In this document: positions 54,256 through 63,401 of the stretch, piece by piece
How the letters are laid out: each line of letters starts with the position of its first letter
Numbering within the stretch: position 1 is the first letter of the stretch
NCBI RefSeq assembly: GCF_946463545.1
Contig: NZ_OX296583.1
Location: 1,368,902-1,432,901 of the forward strand
Direction: 5' to 3'
Source of the DNA: Methanothermococcus thermolithotrophicus DSM 2095
GTDB taxonomy: Archaea > AGJL01 > Methanococci > Methanococcales > Methanococcaceae
Length of the DNA stretch: 64,000 nt
Notes under the pieces: generated by a model
What the model was told of the DNA's origin: nothing
What the model saw: only the letters and a program-made list of their open reading frames with translations
Databases searched by the model: none
Made by a program: the position numbers and the translations under genes

Positions 54256-54498
54256 TTATCTTATTATTTTTGATTCATCAATTACAACAACATCTTTCAC
54301 TGAGGTAACTGCCCTATAAGGCAATAATGCATAATTTCCTTCTGAAGGGAGGATTGGACTCTGATCTGAAAGTTCCACGCTTAATGAAATAAGTCTTCCA
54401 GTTTTTTCGTCAATTACAATATCATCTACGTTTCCAATAATACTCCCCAAATTTCCTACAATTGATCTCCCACGTAATGCCTTAAATGATGTTTTCAC
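54256..54498 (-). CDS. PRC-barrel domain protein
   Basis: 80 residues from GTG 54498, which has GGTGGTT before it. The single domain shows GRSIVGNLGSIIGNVDDIVID and TGRLISLSVEL, the PRC-barrel pattern found in small archaeal proteins and RimM. Its 5' end overlaps the end of cobY by about 17 bp, so the two are co-transcribed. PRC-barrel proteins of this size in archaea may bind RNA or regulate division; the function here is unknown. Confidence 0.8.
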   Translation of the reverse strand: MKTSFKALRGRSIVGNLGSIIGNVDDIVIDEKTGRLISLSVELSDQSPILPSEGNYALLPYRAVTSVKDVVVIDESKIIR

Positions 54499-55102
54499 TA
54501 CAACCACCTTTAGAAATTAAGCTTTCAACGAGCTCTTTATCACCCTGCGTATTAACATTTATAATGAGCTCGTCAATAATATATATTTCTTCCCTTTGTT
54601 CCCCGTATATAGGACTCAATACGTTAATTCCTGCTGGAATATATCCATCTATCTCTATCGAGGGTGTGCCCAAGTACTTTTCTCTTTTAATTGCTACGCA
54701 AAGGGACTCAATATTATCATATTTAATACTCAAATAATGATTTATAATGTTATTAATAGTTTTCGGTTTAATAGTGGGTATATCACATGATAAAACCAAA
54801 AATGGGCCTGAAAAATATTTTATACACTCGTTTAAGTCATCAATGTAGTTTTTTCCAGAGGTTTCTATTATTTTTATCCTTTCTCCATCTAGCGCATATT
54901 TTTCTCTTATATGATGTTCAGTTTTTCGAGTGTTTTTTGACACTGCAATATATATTGTTCCAACTTTGGATTTTAAGAGTGTTTCAATGACGTAATCTAT
55001 CATTGGTTTTCCTTTTATCTCTAAAAGAGGTTTTTCAATGTTTAGTCCCAATCTAGTACCTTTTCCACCGGCCATTATTAGACCATCCATGGAGCCCGTC
55101 AT
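54482..55102 (-). CDS. cobY: Adenosylcobinamide-phosphate guanylyltransferase
   Basis: 206 residues. Nucleotidyltransferase N terminus LIMAGGKGTRLGLNIEKPLLEI and the metal-binding LVLSCDIPTIKP. This is the archaeal, non-orthologous replacement of bacterial CobU and produces the GDP-activated substrate of CobS (25243). ATG behind GTGAAAAA. Divergent from the PAC2 gene across 114 bp. Confidence 0.92.
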   Translation of the reverse strand: MTGSMDGLIMAGGKGTRLGLNIEKPLLEIKGKPMIDYVIETLLKSKVGTIYIAVSKNTRKTEHHIREKYALDGERIKIIETSGKNYIDDLNECIKYFSGPFLVLSCDIPTIKPKTINNIINHYLSIKYDNIESLCVAIKREKYLGTPSIEIDGYIPAGINVLSPIYGEQREEIYIIDELIINVNTQGDKELVESLISKGGCSENII

Positions 55103-55216
55103 TTTTTCACATCTTTTTTGATCAGATGTTTATATATATTCTCAAATAAATATTATTATATATTAAATAGTGATGTATCGACTATATTATCATACCTATT
55201 AAAATGAGGGGATATT

Positions 55217-55924
55217 GTGAAATATATTACTAAAAAAGAGATAGAGCTTAAAAATCCCTTAGTAGTTGGGGGATTTCCTGGTGTAGGGCTCATTGGAAGC
55301 ATAGCAGCGTACCATATTATAAAAAACTTAAATTTGGATTTTTTGGGATATTTTGATTCTCCAGATATTCCCCCAATTATGACTGTGGAGGAGGGAATTA
55401 TATATCCACCTATAAGAGTTTATGGGAACGAAAATTTGGTAGTGATTTATTCTGATATAATAGTTTCACCAGATTTGGTATATCCTTTAACAGAAAAGAT
55501 AATGGAATATATAGTTGATTTGGATCCTAAAATGATTATTACTTTAGAAGGTTTGGCATCCATGAAATCAGAAGGTATTTATGCAATTTCTTCTTCAAAT
55601 GAAGTTTTAGAGCTCGTTGAAAAGGAAGAAATTCCAATTTTAAAGCTTGGAATGGTTGGAGGTATTGCAGGAACATTAATCATAAAAAGTGAGGATAAAA
55701 ATCTGCCCTCCATGTGTTTAATGGCAGAGACTGTTGGATTAAGGCCTGATCCAAGGGGGGCATCCAATATTATCGAAGTATTAAATAAACTATACGATCT
55801 CAAGGTTAACACTGAAGAATTAATAAAAGAGGCTGAAAAAATAGAGGAAAAATTAAAACAACTTACTAAGGAACATATGAAACTTATGTCAAAACCAAGG
55901 GCTGAAAACCCAATGTACATGTAA
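55217..55924 (+). CDS. PAC2-family protein (proteasome assembly chaperone-like)
   Basis: 235 residues. VVGGFPGVGLIGSIAAYHI at the N terminus, the central MIITLEGLAS and the MAETVGLRPDPRGASNIIEVL segment define the archaeal PAC2/DUF75 family, related to eukaryotic proteasome assembly chaperones. The last 45 residues form a charged helix. GTG start behind GAGGGGATATT. Followed by the DUF473 gene after 12 bp. Confidence 0.85.
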   Translation: MKYITKKEIELKNPLVVGGFPGVGLIGSIAAYHIIKNLNLDFLGYFDSPDIPPIMTVEEGIIYPPIRVYGNENLVVIYSDIIVSPDLVYPLTEKIMEYIVDLDPKMIITLEGLASMKSEGIYAISSSNEVLELVEKEEIPILKLGMVGGIAGTLIIKSEDKNLPSMCLMAETVGLRPDPRGASNIIEVLNKLYDLKVNTEELIKEAEKIEEKLKQLTKEHMKLMSKPRAENPMYM

Positions 55925-55936
55925 AAAAGTGATAGT

Positions 55937-56314
55937 ATGAAAATCGTAGCACTAACTGGAATATCTCCCTACTGCATATCTGAACTAACAAGTAATCATA
56001 TAAAGACGCTTAATTTAAAGAATTTCTGTAACTTGATGGCTTTAAACTCGTTAAGGGTCGGTGATTTTATATTTATAACTTCCATATCAAAGGAAGATCT
56101 TATTTCAGGTACTGAAGGAATAATAGCCCAGGTGAAAAAACTTGGCATACATCTACAAAAAGAAAACCCCTGCTGTTCAGAGGAAACTGAATTTTTAACT
56201 GCTAGAGTTCAAGTTGAATTTATGGGATACGGTTCGTGTATAAATGTGGCTGAGACTGATGAACTGAACCCCTGCGTAGTTGTAGTTAAATTAAAATCCA
56301 TGTATGAATATTAA
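55937..56314 (+). CDS. DUF473 family protein
   Basis: 125 residues, found almost only in methanogens. Conserved segments include LNSLRVGDFIFITSIS and ARVQVEFMGYGSCINV. A Cys pair (NPCCSEE) and two further cysteines could bind metal, but no standard motif is formed. ATG after GTGATAGT. Co-transcribed with the PAC2 gene. Its stop codon abuts a remnant of the MITE family. Confidence 0.75.
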   Translation: MKIVALTGISPYCISELTSNHIKTLNLKNFCNLMALNSLRVGDFIFITSISKEDLISGTEGIIAQVKKLGIHLQKENPCCSEETEFLTARVQVEFMGYGSCINVAETDELNPCVVVVKLKSMYEY

Positions 56315-56354
56315 TATAGTGGTGTGTAATTTTATAGATATATTGCACACAAAA
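56315..56354. mobile_element. MITE remnant or solo ends
   Basis: TATAGTGGTGTGTAATTT at 56315 faces ATTGCACACAAAA at about 56342-56354. The two ends of the MITE family are nearly back to back with only a dozen bases between, as after internal deletion. Confidence 0.45.
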
Positions 56355-56509
56355 CAATTTTATTTTATTTATTATTTTTGTAATATGCTCCCACCATAAA
56401 TAGAAAATAAAACGAAATAATAAATATGTAGAAGACATTAGTTAATATTTTATGGTTAATATTTCACCTATTTGGTGTAGTATATAACATGGTAAATAGA
56501 GGTGACTGT

Positions 56510-57100
56510 ATGAAGATTTTAGGTATTAGTGGCTCCCCTAGAGGGGATGGTAACACATCATTTTTAGTTAAGGAGGCATTAAAAGCTGCTGAAGAAGAAG
56601 GTTTTGAAACAGAATTTGTATCTTTGGCAGGATTGGAAATAAACCCATGTATTGCATGTGATGCATGTAAGCAAGAAAATGAATGTATAATAATGGATGA
56701 TGTTAACGATATTTTGAAAAAAATGGAAGAAGCCGATGGTGTTATAATTGGTTCACCAGTTTACTTTGGAGGAGCTACTGCACAGACAAAAATGATAATT
56801 GATAGATCAAGACCTTTAAGGGCAGCTCACAAATTAAAGAATAAAGTTGGTGGTGCAATTTCAGTCGGTGGTGCAAGAAACGGTGGTCAAGAAACTACCA
56901 TAAGGCAAATACACGACTTTTATTTAATCCAGTCAATGATTGTTGTTGGAGATAGTTTTCCAACAGCTCACTACGGAGGTACAAGTGCTGGAGGTCCTGT
57001 AGGTGCATCCAAAGAAGATGAGGTAGGAATAACAACATCAAGAAACTTAGGTAAAAGAGTGGCTGAAGTCGTAAAGCTCATAAAAGGAAATGGTGAATAA
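56510..57100 (+). CDS. Iron-sulfur flavoprotein (Isf family)
   Basis: 196 residues. The flavodoxin-like fold starts [19 protein letters not shown], and the compact cysteine motif [13 protein letters not shown] (Cx2Cx2Cx5C) near residue 48 is the 4Fe-4S signature of Isf from methanogens. [13 protein letters not shown] binds FMN. The likely role is electron transfer from ferredoxin or reduction of oxygen species. The start at 56510 is behind AGGTGACTGT. Confidence 0.88.
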   Translation: MKILGISGSPRGDGNTSFLVKEALKAAEEEGFETEFVSLAGLEINPCIACDACKQENECIIMDDVNDILKKMEEADGVIIGSPVYFGGATAQTKMIIDRSRPLRAAHKLKNKVGGAISVGGARNGGQETTIRQIHDFYLIQSMIVVGDSFPTAHYGGTSAGGPVGASKEDEVGITTSRNLGKRVAEVVKLIKGNGE

Positions 57101-57152
57101 AGATAAACGATAGCCACCATTATTTGCTTTTTTATTTTAATTTTTCTTGAGT

Positions 57153-57300
57153 TATAGTGGTGTGCAATTTGAGTAAACCAATCAATAATTGTAAATTGAA
57201 ATTGTAGTAAATAAACTTATATTTCAATTTAACGGCATATTTTATGTTTAAATAAAATTTAACCGTATTTATTAGTTAAGTAGTAATGCACACCACATAT
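57153..57300. mobile_element. MITE-like element
   Basis: Left end TATAGTGGTGTGCA (57153-57166), right end TGCACACCAC (57287-57296) then ATAT. 148 bp, opposite in orientation to the copy at 21454 and parallel to that at 6849. It lies just upstream of the gene at 57324, whose ribosome site begins 15 bp after its end, so the element may have replaced that gene's promoter. Confidence 0.75.
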
Positions 57301-57323
57301 GTTTAATTTTTTAGGTGAACGAT

Positions 57324-57749
57324 ATGGAGATAGATGTAAAAAAGATAGAAAAAGTTTTAAAGGAGCAAGGTTTTTTTATATATCCTACTACCAGCGGTCT
57401 TGAGGAATTTCCAAGAATTGTTTGGGAGGGGGATAATTGGGAGGACTTTATAACTATAGCCAAAAGTGAAGGAATAAAAACAGTGTTTTTAAAAAAAGAA
57501 ATATTTAAAAAGGAACATATAGACTCCAATTTAGTGCATGCAAAAGATTCTGACGAAAAAATAAACGAATTTAACGCTAAAATTAAGTCATTTAGCAAAT
57601 ATATTAATAAAGTAGCTATTTTTACCATATACTGGATAAAAGATGACCTCATATATTCATTCACTAAAACTTCAAAATGGGCAGAAGAATTTTTAGATAT
57701 CTCTGTTGAAGTAAAAGATTCTGAAAATCGAGAATTTATAGGAATGTAG
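57324..57749 (+). CDS. Conserved hypothetical protein
   Basis: 141 residues, ATG after TAGGTGAACGAT. Begins MEIDVKKIEKVLKEQGFFIY and contains WEGDNWEDFITIAKSEGIKTVFLKK cut here into recognisable WEGDNWEDF. No membrane segment or metal motif. Immediately downstream of the MITE at 57153. I do not recognise the family. Confidence 0.65.
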   Translation: MEIDVKKIEKVLKEQGFFIYPTTSGLEEFPRIVWEGDNWEDFITIAKSEGIKTVFLKKEIFKKEHIDSNLVHAKDSDEKINEFNAKIKSFSKYINKVAIFTIYWIKDDLIYSFTKTSKWAEEFLDISVEVKDSENREFIGM

Positions 57750-57788
57750 AGGTTTTGGAATAATAAAACAAAAAATAATATTTTGAAT

Positions 57789-58268
57789 TTAAACAGTTAA
57801 TCCAAATAATGCCCCTGCCTTATATCCAAAGTACGCTACTATCAAAAATCTTGGGAATCTTCCAATTAGGGTTCCAATGCTAAAGGGAATACATTTCATT
57901 TCAAAAATTCCTGCAAGCCAGGCGATAACTTTGTAAGGTAACGGTGTAAAACCTGCTATGGTAACTCCCCACACCCCATATTTGTTAAAAAAATCCTCCC
58001 CTTTTATCAAGTATTTATCCCCAAATAATTTAATAAATACAGGATGTCCCAATTTGTTCCCGAGAAAATGCCCAAATAATCCACCAAATAGGGAACCTAT
58101 TGTAGCCACGATTGCAGAAATTATGGGATTTAATCCAAAAGCAGAAGCTCCCATTATAAATATATCTGGAGGCACTGGCTGAATAAAAGATTCAGTAAAT
58201 GCAACTAAAAAAATACCTAAGTAGCCGTAGTTATCAACTATGCTTTGCATTATTAAATATAAATCCAT
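57789..58268 (-). CDS. DedA/VTT-domain membrane protein
   Basis: 159 residues, four to five hydrophobic segments. [19 protein letters not shown] and the later [18 protein letters not shown] with GRFPRFL are the DedA/VTT signatures (glycine/proline-rich re-entrant loops). Members move phospholipids or take part in membrane homeostasis. ATG behind GGTGGAAAT. Short compared with the usual 190 to 220 residues, but the core is complete. Confidence 0.85.
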   Translation of the reverse strand: MDLYLIMQSIVDNYGYLGIFLVAFTESFIQPVPPDIFIMGASAFGLNPIISAIVATIGSLFGGLFGHFLGNKLGHPVFIKLFGDKYLIKGEDFFNKYGVWGVTIAGFTPLPYKVIAWLAGIFEMKCIPFSIGTLIGRFPRFLIVAYFGYKAGALFGLTV

Positions 58269-58328
58269 ATTTCCACCATATGTTAAAAAAGTTTCATCTG
58301 AAACTTTAAAGTAATGTTAGGTTTGTTA

Positions 58329-58709
58329 TTATTCTTTAACTACAGTTCTTAAAATATCAGTTTGAGATACAACCCCAACAGGCTTGTTTTTATCATTTAC
58401 AACTAAAAGAGCTGATACATCTGCATGAACCATTATCTGAGCGGCATCTTTGACATCATCGTTTTCATTTATTTTTAGAATTTCTTTCAACGCAACATCC
58501 TTTACTTTTATGTCCATTAGTTCAAAAAGGCCCCTATTTACAAACACGTCAACAAGATCTCTGTAGCTTATAACTCCATTAATTTCGTCATCATCACCTA
58601 CAAAAACCCTCTTAATACCTTTTTCATGCATGGCTTTAAACGCCCCATACAGGCTTTCTTCCTCACTTATTTTGTAAATCTTTGGGCTCATAATTTCTTT
58701 TACTTTCAT
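58329..58709 (-). CDS. Two-CBS-domain protein
   Basis: 126 residues consisting of a tandem CBS pair: VKEIMSPKIYKISEEESLYGAF ... GVISYRDLVDV, and VKDVALKEILKINENDDVKDAA ... GVVSQTDILRTV, each described here by its ends. Such pairs bind adenine nucleotides as energy sensors. ATG after GGGGGATATT, 60 bp upstream of the DedA gene. Partner unknown. Confidence 0.9.
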   Translation of the reverse strand: MKVKEIMSPKIYKISEEESLYGAFKAMHEKGIKRVFVGDDDEINGVISYRDLVDVFVNRGLFELMDIKVKDVALKEILKINENDDVKDAAQIMVHADVSALLVVNDKNKPVGVVSQTDILRTVVKE

Positions 58710-58913
58710 AATATCCCCCGTCGATAAATTAATATAGTCGTAGATCGTATATAGAAGAAATGTATATTTGTGTCACATCTTACACACATACGTCATACTC
58801 GTATTATACTCATTTACTGTATTCAAATTAATTCTTATGAGTTATTTGATTATTCACAATATAATCCTTTTGGTAGCTGAACAAAAATCACGAACTTTAT
58901 CTCAGGTGATATG

Positions 58914-59306
58914 ATGGGAAATCTAATACTAAAAACCCCTTGCAGTACTTTTACACTAGAAAGTATAATGTGCTGTGTTTTTGGACTTAAGGCATTTGAT
59001 GTTGCAGTATATTTCGAAATGTTAAAAAATGGACCTTCAAGAATAAACGAAATATCTGAGGCCCTAAATAGAGACAGAAGTACAATTCAAAGATCTGCTC
59101 AGAATTTAATGAATGCAGGACTTGTACACCGAAAGCAGATCAATATCAAAGAAGGAGGATATTTTTATAGATATGAAGCAGTACCTTTTTCAGAAGTAAA
59201 GGAATCTATAAAAGAATCCATGGAAAAATGGTGTAACGATGTTAAAAATTGGATAGATGAAATTGAAGAGGATGAAGCGATTAATATAGTAAAAAATCTG
59301 CTCTAA
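58914..59306 (+). CDS. TrmB-like winged-helix transcriptional regulator
   Basis: 130 residues. A winged helix with [20 protein letters not shown] as recognition region and [19 protein letters not shown] as wing, then a helical tail. N-terminal [18 protein letters not shown] leads into the domain. AGGTGAT lies just upstream; an ATG at 58911 is an equal alternative. It is followed by rnz after 10 bp. Target unknown. Confidence 0.8.
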   Translation: MGNLILKTPCSTFTLESIMCCVFGLKAFDVAVYFEMLKNGPSRINEISEALNRDRSTIQRSAQNLMNAGLVHRKQINIKEGGYFYRYEAVPFSEVKESIKESMEKWCNDVKNWIDEIEEDEAINIVKNLL

Positions 59307-59316
59307 AGGGATTGTT

Positions 59317-60273
59317 ATGAAACTAACTTTTTTAGGAACTGGAGCAGCAATACCTACTAAAAATAGAGCTCACTCATCCATGGGATTAAAATACAATGGT
59401 GAAGTTTTTTTATTTGACTGTGGAGAAAACACTCAAAGACAAATTATATTTACAGACATATCCCCTATGAAAATAGATAACATTTTTATATCCCATCTTC
59501 ATGGTGACCATATATTGGGGCTTCCAGGACTTCTTCAATCTATAGCTTTTCAGGGAAGAAAAGAACCTATAAATATTTACGGACCTGTGGAAACTAAAGA
59601 TACAGTTGAAAACATATTAAAAATAGGCTATCATTCTGTAGATTATGAAATCAATGTCCATGAGCTCAGTTCAAAAAATCCTGAAAAAATAATAGATAAT
59701 GAGAATTATGAAGTCTATTCTTATCCTGTAAGCCACTCTGTTCCTTCTTTGGGATATGTCTTTAGGGAAAAGAAAAAACCAAGGCTGGATATGAAAAAAG
59801 CCATTGAGTTAGGTGTTAATATTGGGCCTGACCTAAAAAAATTGAAATCAGGCATTCCTGTGAAATCAAAAGATGGAAATTTAATTCATCCTGAAGACGT
59901 ACTTTTACCCCCTAAGAAAGGAATTTGTGTAGGGTACAGTGGAGATACACTACCTTTGGAAGATTTTGGTGAATTTTTGAAGGAATTGGGCTGTAGCATA
60001 CTCGTTCATGAAGCTACCTTTGACAGCACAAAGAAGAACAATGCCATAGAGACCATGCATTCAACAGTTGAAGATGCATTCAATGTTGCACAAATTGCCA
60101 ATGTTAAAACACTTATTCTTACGCATATTTCTGCAAGATATGATGATGACATTTCCCCATATCTAAATGAAATAAATGATATTACGAAAAGAAATAATAA
60201 TCTAGATATTGAAATTTTAGTGGCTGAAGACTTGATGGAATATCCTTTGAAGCAAGGTCGTTCTAAGAATTAA
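59317..60273 (+). CDS. rnz: Ribonuclease Z (tRNA 3' endonuclease)
   Basis: 318 residues, metallo-beta-lactamase fold. [17 protein letters not shown] at the N terminus, the zinc motif [19 protein letters not shown] and HEATF, and LTHISARY. It removes the 3' trailer from pre-tRNA. Co-transcribed with the preceding regulator. Confidence 0.95.
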   Translation: MKLTFLGTGAAIPTKNRAHSSMGLKYNGEVFLFDCGENTQRQIIFTDISPMKIDNIFISHLHGDHILGLPGLLQSIAFQGRKEPINIYGPVETKDTVENILKIGYHSVDYEINVHELSSKNPEKIIDNENYEVYSYPVSHSVPSLGYVFREKKKPRLDMKKAIELGVNIGPDLKKLKSGIPVKSKDGNLIHPEDVLLPPKKGICVGYSGDTLPLEDFGEFLKELGCSILVHEATFDSTKKNNAIETMHSTVEDAFNVAQIANVKTLILTHISARYDDDISPYLNEINDITKRNNNLDIEILVAEDLMEYPLKQGRSKN

Positions 60274-60373
60274 GTAAATACCATTAAATCCAACATAATA
60301 TTAATTTAATTGATAATGGCATATGAATATAGCATATGAATAAATAGTATACGATACGTTGGTGGTGATTAAT

Positions 60374-60952
60374 ATGACAAAGTACTTTGAATATCCTGGA
60401 GTTGAAAATACGGAAGAAACCTTAAAACTTGCAGTTGAAAGGGCAAAAGAGGGAGAAATAAAGGATATAGTTGTAGCGTCATCATATGGTGAAACTGCTA
60501 AAAAGCTTTTAGATATTGTAGAAAAAGAAAATTTGGATTTAAATGTTATCGTTGTAACTTATCACCAAGGATTCCATGGAGAAGATGTTAAATCCTTGGA
60601 TGAAGATACTGCAAGAGCTCTAAAGGAAAGAGGAGCAAAAATATACATGGGAACTCATGCCTTAAGTGGAGTTGAAAGGGGAATATCAAGAAAACTTGGA
60701 GGTTATGGCCCAGTTGAAGTAATCGCAGACACTTTAAGGACGTTTGGACATGGTTTAAAGGTTTGTTATGAAATAACGGTAATGGCTGCAGATGGTGGTT
60801 TAATTTCTACTAAAAAAGAAGTAATAGCAATAGGTGGAAGAAGTAGGGGAGCTGATACAGCAGTTGTTATAAAACCTGCAAACATGAACAACTTCTTTGA
60901 TATTGAGTTGAAAGAAATAATATGCATGCCGAGAAATAAGAAAAAACAGTAA
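60374..60952 (+). CDS. Pyruvate kinase alpha/beta domain-like protein
   Basis: 192 residues beginning [38 protein letters not shown] and [24 protein letters not shown], with [20 protein letters not shown] near the end, match the MTH1675-type family with a fold like the C-terminal domain of pyruvate kinase. Function unknown; it may sense a metabolite. GGTGGTGATTAAT precedes the ATG. Confidence 0.8.
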   Translation: MTKYFEYPGVENTEETLKLAVERAKEGEIKDIVVASSYGETAKKLLDIVEKENLDLNVIVVTYHQGFHGEDVKSLDEDTARALKERGAKIYMGTHALSGVERGISRKLGGYGPVEVIADTLRTFGHGLKVCYEITVMAADGGLISTKKEVIAIGGRSRGADTAVVIKPANMNNFFDIELKEIICMPRNKKKQ

Positions 60953-61010
60953 AAAGGTAAAAAGATAAAATAACATAAAGATAATAATAGTAAAATCCAT
61001 ATCTAAATTG

Positions 61011-62063
61011 ATGGTGATAGTTATTACAAACAATGACAACATTAAACTAACCGAAATGGTACGGCTACATGGATGAGCATGCAAACTTCCCAACACCGAA
61101 TTAGAATATTTAGTTAAGGACATAATATCTAAGGACGATTTGGCAGGAGCTCATGTTGGATTGGGTGATGATGCTGCAGTAATTATTAGAAATGACCTTG
61201 CAATTGTAAAGACTGTGGATGTATTCACACCGATTGTAGACGACCCCTACCTGCAGGGAAAAATAGCGGCCTGCAACTCTATAAGCGATGTCTATGCCAT
61301 GGGAATCTTGGATGTAATTGGAGTATTAGTCATATTGGGAATTCCAGAGGCCCTTCCAATCCCTATGGCTAAAGAACTACTCAAAGGTTTCCAAGACTTT
61401 TGCAGAGAAAATGAAACCACCATAATCGGGGGCCATACAATCTTAAACCCTTGGCCTTTGATAGGTGGTTCAGTAACTGGAGTCGGAAAAAAAGAAGACA
61501 TACTAACAAAGGCAGGAGCAAAAGAAGGTGATGTCCTAATACTAACAAAACCGTTAGGTACTCAGACGGCAATGGCCCTATCGAGGGTTACTGAAGAATT
61601 TGAAGACCTTTTAGACATTGAAAAGCCAGAAAAAGAATACATAATAAACAAGGCGATAGAGTTAATGACTACTTCAAACAGAAAAGCCCTTTTAATACTT
61701 AGAAAACTGGAAGAAGGACTTAATGAAAAAGTAGCCAATGCAATGACTGATATAACAGGTTTTGGATTACTTGGACACAGCAATGAAATGGCCGAGCAAA
61801 GTAATGTGGAAATAGAAATAAACAGGCTCCCATTGATAAAAAATACTGGGCGGCTATCTTCAATGTTTGGACATTCTCTGTTAAAAGGTACTGGTGCAGA
61901 AACTGCAGGGGGATTGTTAATCTCTGTAAAAAAACAGTACAAAGACGCACTTATTGAAGAATTACAGAAAAATCAATGTTACGCATTTGAAGTTGGGACA
62001 GTTAAAAAATCCGGTGTTGGGAAGGCATACTTAAGAGATGATGTTGAGATATTGGAGGTTTAA
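61011..62063 (+). CDS. selD: Selenide, water dikinase with selenocysteine
   Basis: 350 residues. The frame is interrupted only by an in-frame TGA at 61074-61076, giving LTEMVRLHGUACKLP, with selenocysteine at position 22, the known active-site position of SelD. Downstream VGLGDDAAVI, NSISDVYAMG and TDITGFGLLGH are the ATP-binding AIR-synthase-like signatures. It makes selenophosphate for tRNA-Sec. The 3' SECIS (62064-62108) supports recoding. An annotation that stops at TGA would start at TTG 61140 and lose the active site. The start is uncertain: ATG 61011 or GTG 61014, neither with a clear ribosome site. Confidence 0.93.
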
Positions 62064-62108
62064 GCCAATACGCCGAACCCTTTAAGGGAGGCGTATTTTA
62101 AATATTGG
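62064..62108 (+). promoter_or_regulatory. Archaeal SECIS element of selD
   Basis: Immediately after the selD stop codon. Helix TACGCC/GGCGTA, asymmetric internal loop GAA on the 5' side and a single A on the 3' side, then CCC/GGG capped by TTTAA. This GAA_A bulge with a short GC stem is the archaeal SECIS consensus, and the 3'-UTR position is as in other methanococci. An outer CCAATA/TATTGG stem extends it. Confidence 0.93.
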
Positions 62109-62177
62109 TTTTGAGGCATTATTAGACCTGAACTTATGATATTTTAAAGATCGAAATTTCATAAGGCTAAAAATAAT

Positions 62178-62336
62178 TTAACCTCTACTAACTTCGAAAA
62201 TCCTTTTACAGTTGGGACACATAATTTTTTTCCCTACCACTCTTAAAACCATTTCACAGGACGGGCATTCAACCTCTATAACTTTTAGGTCTTCTAAATC
62301 TACTGATGTATATCTGTTTATTTCTTCGAAATCCAT
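62178..62336 (-). CDS. Small zinc-ribbon protein, 52 residues
   Basis: Starts MDFEEINRYTSVDLEDLKV and contains two CPxC knuckles, CPSC and CPNC, 20 residues apart, i.e. one zinc ribbon. GTAGGGAAAAA precedes the ATG. It lies between selD and the pilin gene on the opposite strand. Function unknown; such ribbons occur in RNA polymerase or ribosome-associated proteins. Confidence 0.7.
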   Translation of the reverse strand: MDFEEINRYTSVDLEDLKVIEVECPSCEMVLRVVGKKIMCPNCKRIFEVSRG

Positions 62337-62449
62337 TTTTTCCCTACATAAATTGTTAGTATGGTAGTACTATGCATAATAATTTATAGTTAATAATGTT
62401 TATTGTTATATTAAATATGGGTTTTAAAACATTCGGAAATAGTGACACT

Positions 62450-62674
62450 ATGAGAATATTTTCCAAGCTGCTCGGAAACAGAGGGCAGATATCTATTGAG
62501 TTTGGGCTTTTAGTTTTTGCAGTTGTGGTAGCTGCCACCGTTATATCGTACTATCATATCCAATCCATTAAAGCTTCAGGGAAAGTAGCAAATAGGACAG
62601 CTATAAGTGTGGTCGAAAAATACGATAGTGCAGTAAGCTCTTTTGTAGATTCAGTAAAGAATTTAAGTAATTAG
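62450..62674 (+). CDS. Class III signal peptide pilin (EppA substrate)
   Basis: 74 residues. The N terminus RIFSKLLGNRGQISIEFGLLVFAVVVAA carries the QxSxEF signature, shown here as GNRGQISIEF, before a hydrophobic helix. In methanococci EppA peptidase cuts before the conserved Gln and the product is assembled into a type IV pilus. GTGACACT precedes the ATG. The gene directly precedes the DUF126 gene by 8 bp, probably by chance proximity. Confidence 0.88.
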   Translation: MRIFSKLLGNRGQISIEFGLLVFAVVVAATVISYYHIQSIKASGKVANRTAISVVEKYDSAVSSFVDSVKNLSN

Positions 62675-62682
62675 GTGAGATC

Positions 62683-63087
62683 GTGGAATATATTGAGCTA
62701 AATGGAAGAGTTATTTCTAAAGGAATTGTAGAAGGCGAAGCAATAGTTTCAAAATCGCCTATTTCATTTTTAGGTGGTGTTAGTGAAGAAGGGATAATTA
62801 CGGATAAAGATAACGAGCTGTACGGTCAAAGTATAAAGGATAAAATATTAGTTTTTCCAAATGGTAAAGGTAGTACGGTAGGTTCGTATGTTATTTACGC
62901 TCTTGCAAAAAAAGGGATCTTAAAAGGAATAGTAAACAAGGAGTGCGAACCTATTGTGGCGACCGGTGCCATACTGGGAAAGATACCATTGGTTGATAAA
63001 GTTGAAATTGAAAAAATCGAGAATGGCAACATATTAATAGTTGATGGAAATAATGGTATTGTCAAAATAGCGAAACAAACTCCATAG
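62683..63087 (+). CDS. DUF126 protein, small subunit of phosphomevalonate dehydratase
   Basis: 134 residues, a swivelling aconitase-type domain: VISKGIVEGEAIVSKSPISFLGG, and PNGKGSTVGSYVIYAL with the catalytic Ser. With the DUF521 large subunit it forms archaeal mevalonate 5-phosphate dehydratase for isoprenoid synthesis; that partner is not in the window. GTG start behind AGGTGAGATC. Confidence 0.85.
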   Translation: MEYIELNGRVISKGIVEGEAIVSKSPISFLGGVSEEGIITDKDNELYGQSIKDKILVFPNGKGSTVGSYVIYALAKKGILKGIVNKECEPIVATGAILGKIPLVDKVEIEKIENGNILIVDGNNGIVKIAKQTP

Positions 63088-63123
63088 GGATTTGCTGTTA
63101 GTCGAATCATAGGTTGAATAAAA

Positions 63124-63268
63124 ATTACTTCGTAATCTCGACAAAATCCTTCAGATTTTGTGAGTCTCGACGAAACCGAAGGTTTCGTGAGTCTCGACAA
63201 AAATTCAAAGAATTTTTGTGAGTCAGCGAATCCTTTGGATTCGCTTCGACAGCAAATCGAAGATTTGC
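63124..63268. repeat. Run of six hairpins with different stems
   Basis: The 314-bp gap 63088-63401 holds ATTAC-TTC-GTAAT, ACAAAATC/GATTTTGT, ACGAAACC-GAA-GGTTTCGT, ACAAAAATTC-AAA-GAATTTTTGT, GCGAATCC-TTT-GGATTCGC and GCAAATC-GAA-GATTTGC in succession. The word GAGTCTCG separates the second from the third and the third from the fourth. Each stem is perfect but unlike its neighbours. A further imperfect pair follows to about 63303. Confidence 0.8.
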
Positions 63269-63401
63269 TTCGATGTCGATTCACGAAACCAAGGTTTTGT
63301 CGAAAAAGGGAATAGATTGTAATTACTTATCTATTTTACCATATTTAATTAGTATTTATACATTAAAATATTTAATTTAGATTATAATAGGACGTGATGT
63401 T

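Noticed and set aside
58767..58788. TTTGTGT and TACACACA before the CBS and HTH genes, similar to the kor/por operator.
   Set aside because: Arm match is poor and the spacing is 7 rather than 5 bp, so it does not fit the operator rule.
61140..62063. SelD beginning at TTG 61140.
   Set aside because: That start removes the catalytic selenocysteine segment; the upstream frame is clearly SelD when TGA is read as selenocysteine.
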